Positions 42,625 through 49,972 of a stretch of DNA of 64,000 bases are shown here, piece after piece; the first letter of the stretch is position 1, and every line of letters starts with the position of its first letter. Origin of the DNA: a virus; the IMG/VR virus record IMGVR_UViG_3300047548_001122, positions 150,238 to 214,237 of that record, one strand, 5' to 3'. A model generated the notes under the pieces. The model worked only from the letters and a program-made list of their open reading frames with translations. It ran no database searches and was not told the origin of the DNA. The translations under genes and the position numbers were made by a program.

Positions 42625-43263
42625 GTGGCCACGATTGGTTTATTTGTTCAACACCCTAAATGTTCAGTTCAATCGTGCAATGGTATAATCAAAGCACTTG
42701 GATCAGATTACACATATAAATTATTTACTAAACATGAAATCGAAAACGACTTTTTCAATTCTGTGGACCTCGTATGCTTTCCTGGTGGTGTCGGTGATAG
42801 TGATGCTTATGACACATATTTTAAATCTAATGGGCGTCTTATCACCGACTACATCAAAAATGGTGGAAGATATCTTGGTATCTGTATGGGTGCCTACTGG
42901 GCTGGTCCTGATTATTTTAATATTTTGTACGGATCCAGACCAACGCAATACATCAAACGACCAAACACTTGCACAAGAAGGTCATATTCAAAAGCAGTGG
43001 AATGTAACTGGAATGGCACACAAGATAGATTCTTCTTTTACGATGGACCTGCATTTGTCGGAAATTCAGAATACTTCGAAACAGTTGCACGATATAAAAA
43101 TGGTGACGCAGCAGCAATAATTCAAGGAAATATAGGTTTAATTGGTCCACACTTAGAAGCAGAAGAGTATTGGTACGATAAACCATATTTGCACAGACAT
43201 TGGAATGAAGGCAGACATCATGGTTTGTTGAAAAAATTTGTAGACAAATTAATGGAGAAATGA
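42625..43263 (+). CDS. Class I glutamine-amidotransferase-like protein (BPL_N type)
   Basis: A 212-residue protein with a GATase-1/BPL_N-like fold: VDLVCFPGGVGDSDAYD at about 48-64 and the nucleophile elbow GGRYLGICMGAYWAG at about 79-93 with the Cys in GICMGA. A His near the end (GPHLEAEEY, with Glu following) would complete the triad. The related BPL_N domain occurs in eukaryotic biotin ligase N-termini and bacterial proteins of unknown role. Start is GTG at 42625 with weak ribosome site. Placed between nrdA and nrdB. Confidence 0.75.
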   Translation: MATIGLFVQHPKCSVQSCNGIIKALGSDYTYKLFTKHEIENDFFNSVDLVCFPGGVGDSDAYDTYFKSNGRLITDYIKNGGRYLGICMGAYWAGPDYFNILYGSRPTQYIKRPNTCTRRSYSKAVECNWNGTQDRFFFYDGPAFVGNSEYFETVARYKNGDAAAIIQGNIGLIGPHLEAEEYWYDKPYLHRHWNEGRHHGLLKKFVDKLMEK

Positions 43264-43264
43264 T

Positions 43265-43444
43265 ATGATTGGTGAGTTATTACTTGCTGGATTCATATCA
43301 GCATTAGGATGGATGAGTGCTAATTGGACCGTGGATAAATTAATGTCTGAGAAAACAGAAACACAGATTTGTTCAGAGTGGAAAGAAGAACTTCAGTCAG
43401 ACGGTACAATTCAACGAACAAGAACCTGTAACCCTAAAAAATAA
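43265..43444 (+). CDS. Small membrane-anchored protein
   Basis: Fifty-nine residues: an N-terminal hydrophobic helix (IGELLLAGFISALGWMSANW) and a polar C-terminal part with two Cys (QICSEWKEEL... RTCNPKK). Starts one base after the GATase-like gene stop. No match recognised. Real gene likely because of tight packing. Confidence 0.55.
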   Translation: MIGELLLAGFISALGWMSANWTVDKLMSEKTETQICSEWKEELQSDGTIQRTRTCNPKK

Positions 43445-43445
43445 A

Positions 43446-44081
43446 ATGGCACATTTAGTAGCGAACTTACCACCAGTACATTGTTATGTGCGAAAAGAAT
43501 TTTTATATGACTTTCAAAAAGGACACGGAGAGTATGAACCGTGTATATGGGTATCGATTAAAAGTATTCGTGGTCAAGCATTTAGAATAGAAAGTTATTT
43601 ACCAAACTATGGAGCACTTTATGACAAACTACCTCTCCATGCGTATGTATCACGCACAGAGAATCTTGACCCTACAAAGTTTTTACCTTTAGATACATTG
43701 CAAATTTGGGATTGCTTTAGTTACGATTTTACTATTATACAAAAACCGTTTCTAAGAAATCTTTCTGCAAAGTTTTATGCAAAAGATAAAAATTTTTATC
43801 AAGGTAATTATATGTTCACTGTAGACCACTCTGCACCAGACTTTAATATCATTGATACGAGTTATGCGGAATGGCCAGAAGATCATAAGAGTTTTAATTT
43901 CTTAGAAATGGATAATGGACAATATGCTGCACAACCAAACAATCGTTGTTTATTTTTTGATGCGGCAAGTAATCCAAAAGAATTAAAGTTTCCAGATTTT
44001 AAAGTTTGTACTAAAAAATATGTAGTTGAACAAAATCCAAAATGGGCACTAGGTGACACAGACACCGTAATGTATGAATAG
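43446..44081 (+). CDS. Conserved phage protein of unknown function
   Basis: A 211-residue protein, aromatic-rich, beginning MAHLVANLPPVHCYVRKEFLYDF, with QIWDCFSYDFTIIQKPFL and a C-terminal KWALGDTDTVMYE. Cyanophage-type myoviruses carry similar proteins near nrd genes; function not known to me. Starts one base after the preceding stop. Confidence 0.65.
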   Translation: MAHLVANLPPVHCYVRKEFLYDFQKGHGEYEPCIWVSIKSIRGQAFRIESYLPNYGALYDKLPLHAYVSRTENLDPTKFLPLDTLQIWDCFSYDFTIIQKPFLRNLSAKFYAKDKNFYQGNYMFTVDHSAPDFNIIDTSYAEWPEDHKSFNFLEMDNGQYAAQPNNRCLFFDAASNPKELKFPDFKVCTKKYVVEQNPKWALGDTDTVMYE

Positions 44082-44089
44082 GAGAAAAT

Positions 44090-44224
44090 ATGGCTAAGCA
44101 AAGTGGAACATCAAAACACAAATCGGTACACAAAAGAACTAAACAAGGTGGTCAGAAAAAAACATCATCTATGAATAAAACTGAAAAAAGAACTTATAAA
44201 AAATATAGAGGACAAGGACGATGA
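44090..44224 (+). CDS. Small, very basic protein
   Basis: Forty-four residues, about 40% Lys/Arg: MAKQSGTSKHKSVHKRTKQG... KKYRGQGR. A strong AGGAG ribosome site lies 7 bases upstream, and the stop overlaps the thioredoxin ATG (ATGA). The composition is like a small ribosomal or nucleic-acid-binding protein. Similar short basic genes precede nrd or thioredoxin genes in T4-like phages. Confidence 0.65.
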   Translation: MAKQSGTSKHKSVHKRTKQGGQKKTSSMNKTEKRTYKKYRGQGR

Positions 44225-44466
44225 AAAAAATATTAAGATTCACAGCATCATGGTGTGGTCCATGTAAGTCACTAGCAAAAACACTAGAACAAATCGAAAC
44301 AAATATACCTATTGAAGTGATTGATATTGACGTTCATCCTGAAATCGCAACTGAATTTGGAATACGTGGAGTTCCAACTCTCGTTATGATGGAAGATAAT
44401 GTCGCAACAAAAAGAATAGTAGGAAGTCAAACAATACAAGAATTAGAGGCATTCATCCATGATTAA
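44221..44466 (+). CDS. Thioredoxin-like protein
   Basis: Eighty-one-residue mini-thioredoxin with the exact active site WCGPC (residues 11-15), the cis-Pro in GVPTL (near 56-60) and the central DIDVHPEIA strand. It lacks the usual N-terminal extension. Placed between nrdA and nrdB with an 8-base overlap into nrdB, it most likely re-reduces the NrdA C-terminal Cys pair. Confidence 0.9.
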   Translation: MKKILRFTASWCGPCKSLAKTLEQIETNIPIEVIDIDVHPEIATEFGIRGVPTLVMMEDNVATKRIVGSQTIQELEAFIHD

Positions 44467-45451
44467 AAAGCAAAATACAAAATTAACAGACGAAAGAACC
44501 GCATTTAAACCCTTTGCTTATCCTTGGGCTTACAATGCATGGTTGCAACACGAACAGGCTCATTGGCTTCATTCTGAAGTTCCTATGATTGAAGATGTAA
44601 AAGATTGGAAAAATAAATTAACAACAGAACAAAAACAATTTTTAACACACATCTTTAGATTTTTTACGCAAGGTGACATTGATGTGGCTGGTGGATATGT
44701 TAAAAACTATTTACCATATTTTCCACAACCAGAAGTTCGTATGATGTTACTTGGTTTTGCTGCTCGTGAAGCTTTACATATCGCAGCATACTCACACTTG
44801 ATTGAAACATTAGGACTGCCTGACACAATGTACAATCAATTCTTAGAATATCAGGCAATGAGGGACAAACATGATTATGTTCTTGGTCTTAGCGCACAGA
44901 ATGGCGATGCTGCTTCTACTGCTACTCACATTGCAGTATTCTCTGCTTTCACCGAAGGGATGCAACTATTCAGTTCCTTTATCATGTTACTTAACTTCCC
45001 ACGCCACGGTGCGATGAAAGGTATGGGACAAATCGTTACTTGGTCTATCGTCGATGAAACGATGCATGCCGAGAATATGATTAAATTATTTCGTACATAT
45101 ATTGAAGAGAACAAAGAAATTTGGAACGATGATTTAAAATCGAGAATATATACTATTGCAGAGAAAATGGTTGAACTAGAGGACAAGTTCATTGATTTAG
45201 CATTTGAGATGGGTCCTATGGAGAATCTAGATGCAAAAGATGTTAAGTCTTATATTCGCTATATTGCTGACCGCAGGCTTATTTCTCTTGGTCTTAAAGG
45301 GATTTTTAAAGTAAAGAAAAATCCTTTACCTTGGGTCGAAGAAATGATTAATGCACCAATTCACGGCAATTTCTTTGAGAATCGTGTAACAGATTATGCA
45401 AAAGGTGCTTTATCTGGTCAGTGGGATGATGTATGGGGTAAAGCCGCATAA
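44459..45451 (+). CDS. nrdB: Class I ribonucleotide reductase beta subunit
   Basis: Radical-generating subunit for NrdA. Metal ligands and radical Tyr are intact: Asp73 or Asp75 (GDIDVAGG), Glu104-x2-His107 with Tyr111 seven residues on (REALHIAAY, matching E. coli E115, H118, Y122), Glu166 (FTEGMQ) and Glu200-x2-His203 (DETMHAEN). Hence a class Ia/Ib-type Tyr radical enzyme, not the Tyr-less Ic type. Length of 330 is normal. Last gene of the block; followed by a late box and hairpin. Confidence 0.95.
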   Translation: MIKKQNTKLTDERTAFKPFAYPWAYNAWLQHEQAHWLHSEVPMIEDVKDWKNKLTTEQKQFLTHIFRFFTQGDIDVAGGYVKNYLPYFPQPEVRMMLLGFAAREALHIAAYSHLIETLGLPDTMYNQFLEYQAMRDKHDYVLGLSAQNGDAASTATHIAVFSAFTEGMQLFSSFIMLLNFPRHGAMKGMGQIVTWSIVDETMHAENMIKLFRTYIEENKEIWNDDLKSRIYTIAEKMVELEDKFIDLAFEMGPMENLDAKDVKSYIRYIADRRLISLGLKGIFKVKKNPLPWVEEMINAPIHGNFFENRVTDYAKGALSGQWDDVWGKAA

Positions 45452-45453
45452 TA

Positions 45454-45460
45454 CTAAATA
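45454..45460 (+). promoter_or_regulatory. Possible late promoter box (CTAAATA)
   Basis: CTAAATA occurs right after the nrdB stop, in the 113-base gap before pstS. The same seven-base box precedes the iscA gene (47184) and, on the other strand, the minus-strand fibre genes (49995-50001). Cyanophage late promoters are often of this form. Confidence 0.4.
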
Positions 45461-45463
45461 TGA

Positions 45464-45490
45464 AGTCTGATTATCTTCGATGGTCGGACT
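45464..45490 (+). terminator. Strong hairpin after nrdB
   Basis: AGTCTGATTATC (45464-45475) pairs with GATGGTCGGACT (45479-45490) around a TTC loop: 12 pairs, three of them G-U or U-G pairs. It is followed by an A-rich rather than T-rich run (ATTAAAAAAAA), so it is not a standard intrinsic terminator. It may be an mRNA-end or processing hairpin between the nrd block and pstS. Confidence 0.45.
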
Positions 45491-45508
45491 ATTAAAAAAA
45501 ATTTCAAA

Positions 45509-45530
45509 TTGTGACAATCCCGTTACAGTT
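45509..45530 (-). promoter_or_regulatory. Pho-box-like repeat upstream of pstS
   Basis: On the minus strand the sequence reads CTGTAACGGGATTGTCAC, close to the E. coli PhoB box (CTGTCATAAAGTTGTCAC), with two TGT-type half-sites 11 bases apart. It lies 35-56 bases before the pstS ATG. The orientation is opposite to the gene, which is unusual, so this is a candidate only. Confidence 0.35.
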
Positions 45531-45564
45531 GAATTGTTTTAGTAGTCTAACCATAGGAGATAAT

Positions 45565-46575
45565 ATGAAGAAGTTTTTAACATCTTTTCTATTCGCAGTA
45601 TCTTCAGTTGCATCGGCAGTAGATATAACTGGAGCAGGCGCAACATTTCCATTTCCAATCTATGCAAAGTGGGCTGAAGCATACAAAGCACAAACTGGCA
45701 TTGGTCTGAATTATCAATCAATAGGTTCAGGTGGTGGCATCAAACAAATCAAATCAAAAACAGTTGATTTTGGTGCCTCTGACATGCCGTTGAAATTAGA
45801 AGAACTTGATAAAGAAGGTCTTGTACAATTCCCAGCAATTATTGGTGGTGTTGTTCCCGTAGTAAATGTTGAAGGTGTTAAACCTGGACAATTGAAATTA
45901 ACAAGTGAAATTATCTCATCGATTTATCTGGGCAAAATTACAAAATGGAATGATAAATTAATCGTAGATTTAAATCCTGATGTAAAATTACCCAACCAAA
46001 GTATTACAGTTGTGCATCGTTCAGATGGTTCCGGCACTACATTTCTATTCACAAATTGGTTGAGCAAAACTAATAGTGATTGGAAAACAAATGTAGGTGA
46101 AGGCACCGCTGTAAAATGGCCTACAGGTATTGGTGGTAAAGGTAATGAAGGTGTTGCGTCGATGATTATGCAAGCAAAAGGTAGTATTGGTTATGTAGAA
46201 TATGCATACGCTAAAAAGAATAAGTTGTCACACACATTATTGAAGAATCGTGATGGTAAATTTGTGGAACCTGATGATGAAACATTCAAATCTGCAGCAA
46301 GTAATGCAGAGTGGTCGACAACAAATGGAATGTATAACATATTAACCGATCAAAGTGGAAAAAATAGTTGGCCAATTACAGGAGCATCTTATATCTTAAT
46401 GCATCGCCAACAACAAGATCCACTAGTCGGCAAAGCAGTTTTAAAGTTTTTTAGTTGGGCGTATAACAATGGTTCTGGAATGGCGACAGAATTAGATTAT
46501 GTGCCTTTACCAAAAGAAGTAGTATCAAAAGTCCGTGTGGAGTGGACAAAATTTAACCTAGGAGAAATTAAATGA
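45565..46575 (+). CDS. pstS: Phosphate-binding periplasmic protein PstS
   Basis: Periplasmic phosphate receptor of the host Pst transporter. Signal peptide at 1-18 (MKKFLTSFLFAVSSVASA). Phosphate-contact motifs: GAGATFPFPIYAKW, IGSGGGIKQI with DFGASDMPL, and HRSDGSGTTFLFTNWL. At 336 residues it is full length. The open frame begins at 45511, but GGAGATA lies before ATG 45565 and only that start gives a signal peptide. Overlaps the barrel gene by four bases (ATGA). A host-derived auxiliary gene: it would boost phosphate uptake for phage DNA synthesis. Confidence 0.96.
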   Translation: MKKFLTSFLFAVSSVASAVDITGAGATFPFPIYAKWAEAYKAQTGIGLNYQSIGSGGGIKQIKSKTVDFGASDMPLKLEELDKEGLVQFPAIIGGVVPVVNVEGVKPGQLKLTSEIISSIYLGKITKWNDKLIVDLNPDVKLPNQSITVVHRSDGSGTTFLFTNWLSKTNSDWKTNVGEGTAVKWPTGIGGKGNEGVASMIMQAKGSIGYVEYAYAKKNKLSHTLLKNRDGKFVEPDDETFKSAASNAEWSTTNGMYNILTDQSGKNSWPITGASYILMHRQQQDPLVGKAVLKFFSWAYNNGSGMATELDYVPLPKEVVSKVRVEWTKFNLGEIK

Positions 46576-47141
46576 AATTAGTAAAAACATTATCACTAAC
46601 ATTATTATTAATCACAGGACTTGCTCAAGCACAAAACAAAGGTTATACAAGTTTAGAATACTACGACGAACATAATCGTGCAACTAATGCTGATAACATT
46701 GCAGGTGCGATAGTTGTTGGTATCAAAACAACTGATAATTGGGATTATAGTTTGAAAGCTTCTGGTAGTCAAACAGAGTTGGGAAATGGTTCTATCAGTA
46801 CAGCAATAGAAACACGTATACGTAAAAATTTTCCAAAAGCATTGGGTGTTCTTTCACCATGGGTTGGAATTCGTTTAGGAGAATCAATCAAATCTTCGGA
46901 ACATTTTAGTTATTATGCTGCTGAAGGTGGCGTAAAGTTTCCATTATTTGGTAATTTTAGTGGCGATGTTGGATATCGTTACAGAGATGCTTTTACTCAT
47001 GATTCTTACAAAACAGACCGAGTTTATGGTCTAGTAAGTTATGCTCTAACCAAGCAAGATAGTATTGCTGTACGTTTTTCACGTAGTTATGGTGATGAAG
47101 AAAAAGATGTATGGCGTTTGAATTACACACGTTCATTCTAA
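46572..47141 (+). CDS. Putative outer-membrane beta-barrel protein
   Basis: A 189-residue protein with signal peptide (MKLVKTLSLTLLLITGLAQA) and a mature part of alternating polar/apolar strands (WDYSLKASGSQTEL, SPWVGIRLGES, SYYAAEGGVKFPL, GDVGYRYRDAF, RVYGLVSYALT, SIAVRFSRSY), ending VWRLNYTRSF. The terminal Phe with Tyr two before is the usual BAM-recognition signal. About eight strands fit an OmpA/OmpX-size barrel. Translationally coupled to pstS, so it may form a phosphate-entry pore or alter the cell surface during infection. Family unknown. Confidence 0.75.
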   Translation: MKLVKTLSLTLLLITGLAQAQNKGYTSLEYYDEHNRATNADNIAGAIVVGIKTTDNWDYSLKASGSQTELGNGSISTAIETRIRKNFPKALGVLSPWVGIRLGESIKSSEHFSYYAAEGGVKFPLFGNFSGDVGYRYRDAFTHDSYKTDRVYGLVSYALTKQDSIAVRFSRSYGDEEKDVWRLNYTRSF

Positions 47142-47156
47142 TAAATGAAAGTTGAT

Positions 47157-47180
47157 AAAGCCCCGAAAGGGGCTTTTTTT
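47157..47180 (+). terminator. Strong rho-independent terminator
   Basis: AAAGCCCC-GAAA-GGGGCTTTTTTT: a seven-base-pair GC-rich stem with a GAAA loop and seven T residues. The best intrinsic terminator in the window; ends the pstS-barrel operon. Confidence 0.95.
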
Positions 47181-47183
47181 CGT

Positions 47184-47190
47184 CTAAATA
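47184..47190 (+). promoter_or_regulatory. Possible late promoter box (CTAAATA)
   Basis: CTAAATAAAG directly follows the terminator T tract and lies 19 bases before the iscA ATG at 47210, with AAGGAG in between. Its position, immediately behind a terminator and before a gene, supports a promoter. Confidence 0.5.
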
Positions 47191-47209
47191 AAGATCAAAG
47201 GAGAAACAT

Positions 47210-47530
47210 ATGATAACAATGACCGAACTTGCATCGAGAAAAACTAAATTATCACTCGAAAAAAGAGGCAAAGGCTTAGGAATAAAAGTTGGTGTAAGAA
47301 CTACAGGTTGTAGTGGTCTAGCATATGTTCTCGAATATGTGGATTCACCATTGGAAACGGATACTATATACGAGTCCAATGGTGTTAAAATTTTTGTTGA
47401 TCCAAAAAATATTCCTTATCTAGAAGGTATGGAAATAGATTGGAAAAGAAATGGACTTAACGAAGGTTTCGACTTCATCAACTCTCTCGAAAAAGCAAGA
47501 TGTGGTTGTGGCGAGAGTTTCACTGTTTAA
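47210..47530 (+). CDS. iscA: IscA/ErpA-type Fe-S carrier
   Basis: A-type carrier that moves Fe-S clusters (or iron) to target proteins. All three Cys are present at the canonical spacing: C34 (TTGCSGLAY), C98 and C100 (RCGCGESF), as in E. coli IscA (35, 99, 101). It has 106 residues, family-typical. AAGGAG upstream. Together with IscU at 14586 it makes two-thirds of a core Isc pathway encoded by one phage. No other Isc genes seen near it. Confidence 0.94.
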   Translation: MITMTELASRKTKLSLEKRGKGLGIKVGVRTTGCSGLAYVLEYVDSPLETDTIYESNGVKIFVDPKNIPYLEGMEIDWKRNGLNEGFDFINSLEKARCGCGESFTV

Positions 47531-47539
47531 GGAGAAAGT

Positions 47540-47983
47540 ATGAAAAAGTTTTATTCTTTGGTTGGATTTTTATTTCTTTGTTTAGTTTTACCCGTATCAG
47601 CAAAAACTCCACAAGGTGTCATGTATGATGCACAAATCGTCCGTGTAAACGATGGTGATACCGTAGTTATTGCTGCACCTTTTTTACCACAACCTTTGAA
47701 ACCAGAATTGGCAGTTAGAATTTATGGTGTAGATACACCAGAAAAAGGACACAGAGCGCAATGCCCTAGTGAAGATCAAAGGGGTCAAGCTGCAACAGTT
47801 TTTACAAAAAATGCTGTTGCTAAATCCCTAAAACGTCAAGTTATTTTATATGGTTGGGATAAATTTGGTGGTCGTGTATTAGGTGATATTGTTTTAGATG
47901 GACAAAGTTTACGTGCAATGTTAATTCAAAATGGGTTTGCTCGCGAATACTTTGGTGAAGCAAAGCAATCATGGTGTAATTAA
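47540..47983 (+). CDS. Secreted thermonuclease-like (SNase) protein
   Basis: A 147-residue staphylococcal-nuclease-fold protein with a signal peptide (cleavage near residue 21, PVSA). Active-site pattern: VNDGDTVVI with Asp40, RIYGVDTPE with Arg60, Asp65 and Glu68, and GGRVLGDI with Arg112; catalytic Arg-Glu-Arg set is therefore present. It would cut DNA or RNA in the periplasm or outside, perhaps to scavenge nucleotides or destroy superinfecting DNA. Three Cys in the mature part could form disulfides. Strong AAGGAG. Confidence 0.88.
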   Translation: MKKFYSLVGFLFLCLVLPVSAKTPQGVMYDAQIVRVNDGDTVVIAAPFLPQPLKPELAVRIYGVDTPEKGHRAQCPSEDQRGQAATVFTKNAVAKSLKRQVILYGWDKFGGRVLGDIVLDGQSLRAMLIQNGFAREYFGEAKQSWCN

Positions 47984-48132
47984 TGGCTTCGTTGAAACAC
48001 CATTGCGAGGCCTGTTCCTCAGAATTCACTATTCGTTATGATGAATCTGCTTGTGAGGATGATCCACACTTTTGCCCCTTCTGCGGCGAATATTTAATTG
48101 AGACAGAAGATTTTGATGATGAAGATGAATGA
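47983..48132 (+). CDS. Small zinc-ribbon protein
   Basis: Forty-nine residues with two Cys pairs, HHCEACSSEF and FCPFCGEY, spaced as a zinc ribbon, and a very acidic C-terminal tail (TEDFDDEDE). Starts on the stop of the nuclease gene (TAATGG) and overlaps the next gene by four bases. Similar small zinc-finger genes are common in T4-like cyanophages. Function unknown. Confidence 0.75.
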   Translation: MASLKHHCEACSSEFTIRYDESACEDDPHFCPFCGEYLIETEDFDDEDE

Positions 48133-48530
48133 CCTGGACACATAACGGCGTAGAATTTACTTCTGAATTGGCCGAAGGTTATTTTGGTTTCGTATATTTA
48201 ATCACTCATACTCTTACCGGCAGAATGTATGTCGGTAAGAAGTTCTTTACTAAATCTAAAACAAAACAAGTTAAAGGTAAGAAAAAGAAAATCAGAGTAG
48301 AATCTGATTGGGCTGATTATTATGGTTCAAATGAACAGTTAGCAAATGAAGTAAAGGGAAAAGAATCTGAATACACTAGAGAGATTCTTCACCTCTGCAA
48401 ATCAAGGTCGGAATGTTCCTATTGGGAAACTTGGGAGATTTTCAATAGGCACGCTTTACTTAAAGAAGAATACTACAATCAATGGGTTTCTTGTAAGATT
48501 CGGAAAAATCACGTATTAAAACGTGATTGA
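48129..48530 (+). CDS. GIY-YIG-like endonuclease-related protein
   Basis: A 133-residue protein with FGFVYLITHTLTGRMYVGKKFF at about 19-40, in which GFVYLI...MYVG corresponds to the GIY-YIG motif, and later DYYGSNEQL, REILHLCKSRSE and the Glu in YWETWEIF that matches the catalytic Glu. T4-like cyanophages carry close relatives, often called putative endonucleases. It may be a free-standing homing or repair-type nuclease. Its 3' end overlaps the convergent fibre gene by 15 bases. Confidence 0.75.
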   Translation: MTWTHNGVEFTSELAEGYFGFVYLITHTLTGRMYVGKKFFTKSKTKQVKGKKKKIRVESDWADYYGSNEQLANEVKGKESEYTREILHLCKSRSECSYWETWEIFNRHALLKEEYYNQWVSCKIRKNHVLKRD

Positions 48531-49436
48531 ACCTGCGCCTGTAAATTTATAGTATGTGTAACCATCACCAGGAGTTGTAATTGTTGGTGATCCTGTAGTT
48601 GATGCTTGAAAAGCAGTTCCCAAATGTCTGACTATAATTACACCCGAACCGCCATTACCGCCGCGACCGGCAGCACTGTTATTACCTGCACCACCTCCGC
48701 CGCCGCCACCTGAATTGGCGCCACCCGCACCACCTGTACCTACTACTCCCGCACTACCAGTACCACTATTTCCACCATTCGAACCCCCAGTACCACTTCC
48801 TGCAGCTGCGCCACCGCCGCCGCCACCTCCATTGCCGCCGTTACCGCCAGTACCACTGTTAGACATACCAGCACCACCTCCACCACCAGCATAATATGTA
48901 GATCCACCTGAAGGCCAAACCTCACCTATGCCGCCGGTACCACCAACAAAAGCAGAAGCCGGAGTTTGTCCAACAGCGCCTTTGCCGCCACCGCCGGCAG
49001 ATTGATAGGTGCCGCCGCCGTTATTACCTTGGCCGCTTGTGTTTGTGCCCGCTGTTGCGCCGCCACCACCTGAGCCTCCAGAAGTTGCTGGACCTGCCGC
49101 ATCGGCACCTTGACCAGCACCACCACCTACAGCAGTTAAAGAAAAACCAGTGGTGTTTGAACCATTTGTTCCTCTTGTTGCGTTTGATGATGTTGTTCCG
49201 CCGGCACCTACTGTAAAACTATAAGTTCCTGATGGACCACTTATAGTTCCTGTCAACATACCACCAGCACCGCCACCACCACCCGGACTGTAGTTAGTTA
49301 CTCCACCGCCGCCTGCGCCGCCGCCGGCAACAACTAGATAATCTAATGATGTTGGTCTTCCAGAAGGATTTGCAGTATTTCTTTTATTAAATCTTTGTTC
49401 TCTGAAAGACTGTTGAGTAAATGCTTTGATTGACAT
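48516..49436 (-). CDS. Glycine-rich tail-fibre adhesin
   Basis: A 306-residue protein with a 200-residue core of Gly-rich runs (AGGGGGAG, GGNGGNGGGGGGG and similar), resembling the polyglycine-II helix bundle of T-even gp38-type distal adhesins. N-terminus (MSIKAFTQQSFREQRFNKRN) binds presumably the fibre tip; C-terminal SGVIIVRHLG and GDGYTYYKFTGAGSITF are common to such phage adhesins. The Gly runs make the DNA locally GC-rich and repetitive, typical of a host-range-switching region. On the strand opposite to all neighbours. Confidence 0.8.
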   Translation of the reverse strand: MSIKAFTQQSFREQRFNKRNTANPSGRPTSLDYLVVAGGGAGGGGVTNYSPGGGGGAGGMLTGTISGPSGTYSFTVGAGGTTSSNATRGTNGSNTTGFSLTAVGGGAGQGADAAGPATSGGSGGGGATAGTNTSGQGNNGGGTYQSAGGGGKGAVGQTPASAFVGGTGGIGEVWPSGGSTYYAGGGGGAGMSNSGTGGNGGNGGGGGGGAAAGSGTGGSNGGNSGTGSAGVVGTGGAGGANSGGGGGGGAGNNSAAGRGGNGGSGVIIVRHLGTAFQASTTGSPTITTPGDGYTYYKFTGAGSITF

Positions 49437-49437
49437 T

Positions 49438-49770
49438 TTAGGTTATTTCCGATCCAAAAATACCAAAAGAAATATTAGATGTCGAAGCATAAACTGTAAC
49501 GACATCTGTATTCCCTAATGTTAAACCTAATGTTAAACCTATACTGTCTCCACTCTGAACAACATTATTATTCGTAATATAGTGTTTAGCTTCAAGTGTT
49601 TGTCCTGCTGGTCTAACTGCTATACTGTAGTTGGAATTTGATATAGCACTTGCATTAGCTATAGTAATAGTGGAAATCACTGCTTGAGTTGCTTCTGGTA
49701 CCGTATACAAAGTAGTATTTGTAAAGGCTGTTGGATTCGATTGACCTAGTACTTTAAAATTTTGTGCCAT
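49438..49770 (-). CDS. Putative fibre-associated protein
   Basis: A 110-residue beta protein, MAQNFKVLGQSNPTAFTNTTLYTVP start, Thr/Ser/Asn-rich. It resembles small fibre or spike-associated proteins of aquatic phages. It lies one base upstream (on the minus strand) of the adhesin gene and shares its operon. Confidence 0.65.
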   Translation of the reverse strand: MAQNFKVLGQSNPTAFTNTTLYTVPEATQAVISTITIANASAISNSNYSIAVRPAGQTLEAKHYITNNNVVQSGDSIGLTLGLTLGNTDVVTVYASTSNISFGIFGSEIT

Positions 49771-49771
49771 T

Positions 49772-49972
49772 TTACATTCCCGATAACATTAACATTGTTG
49801 GTATTGATGATTCTGCGCTGCCGCCTCCAGTACTAACCGCAACATTAGATGCAGCAGTAATTCTACCTTGTGCATCGACGACAAATGAAGCAGCATTGGC
49901 GCCCCCACCATACGTTCCTGCGGTCACTGTGGTATTTGCTAGATTGTGCGATTTTACTTTTGTATTTGACAT
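49772..49972 (-). CDS. Short fibre-motif protein
   Basis: Sixty-six residues containing the fibre-neck repeat TVTAGTYGGGANAASFVVDAQGRITAASN, related to the segment at residues 50-76 of the gene at 32869. First gene of the minus-strand fibre operon, starting about 23 bases after a CTAAATA box. May be a fibre N-terminal module separated from its body. Confidence 0.6.
   Translation of the reverse strand: MSNTKVKSHNLANTTVTAGTYGGGANAASFVVDAQGRITAASNVAVSTGGGSAESSIPTMLMLSGM

Noticed and set aside
45464-45490. Hairpin after nrdB as a standard terminator
   Set aside because: Stem is good, but A-rich sequence follows rather than a T tract; kept only as a hairpin of uncertain role.
48743-49126. Hydrophobic Val/Leu-rich frames on the minus strand within the adhesin gene
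   Set aside because: They are shifted readings of Gly codons (GGN) in the glycine-rich adhesin and have no ribosome sites.
48600-49350. Repetitive GC-rich stretch as a possible CRISPR array or DNA repeat element
   Set aside because: The repeats are irregular and follow Gly codons of the minus-strand adhesin; no constant repeat with variable spacers.
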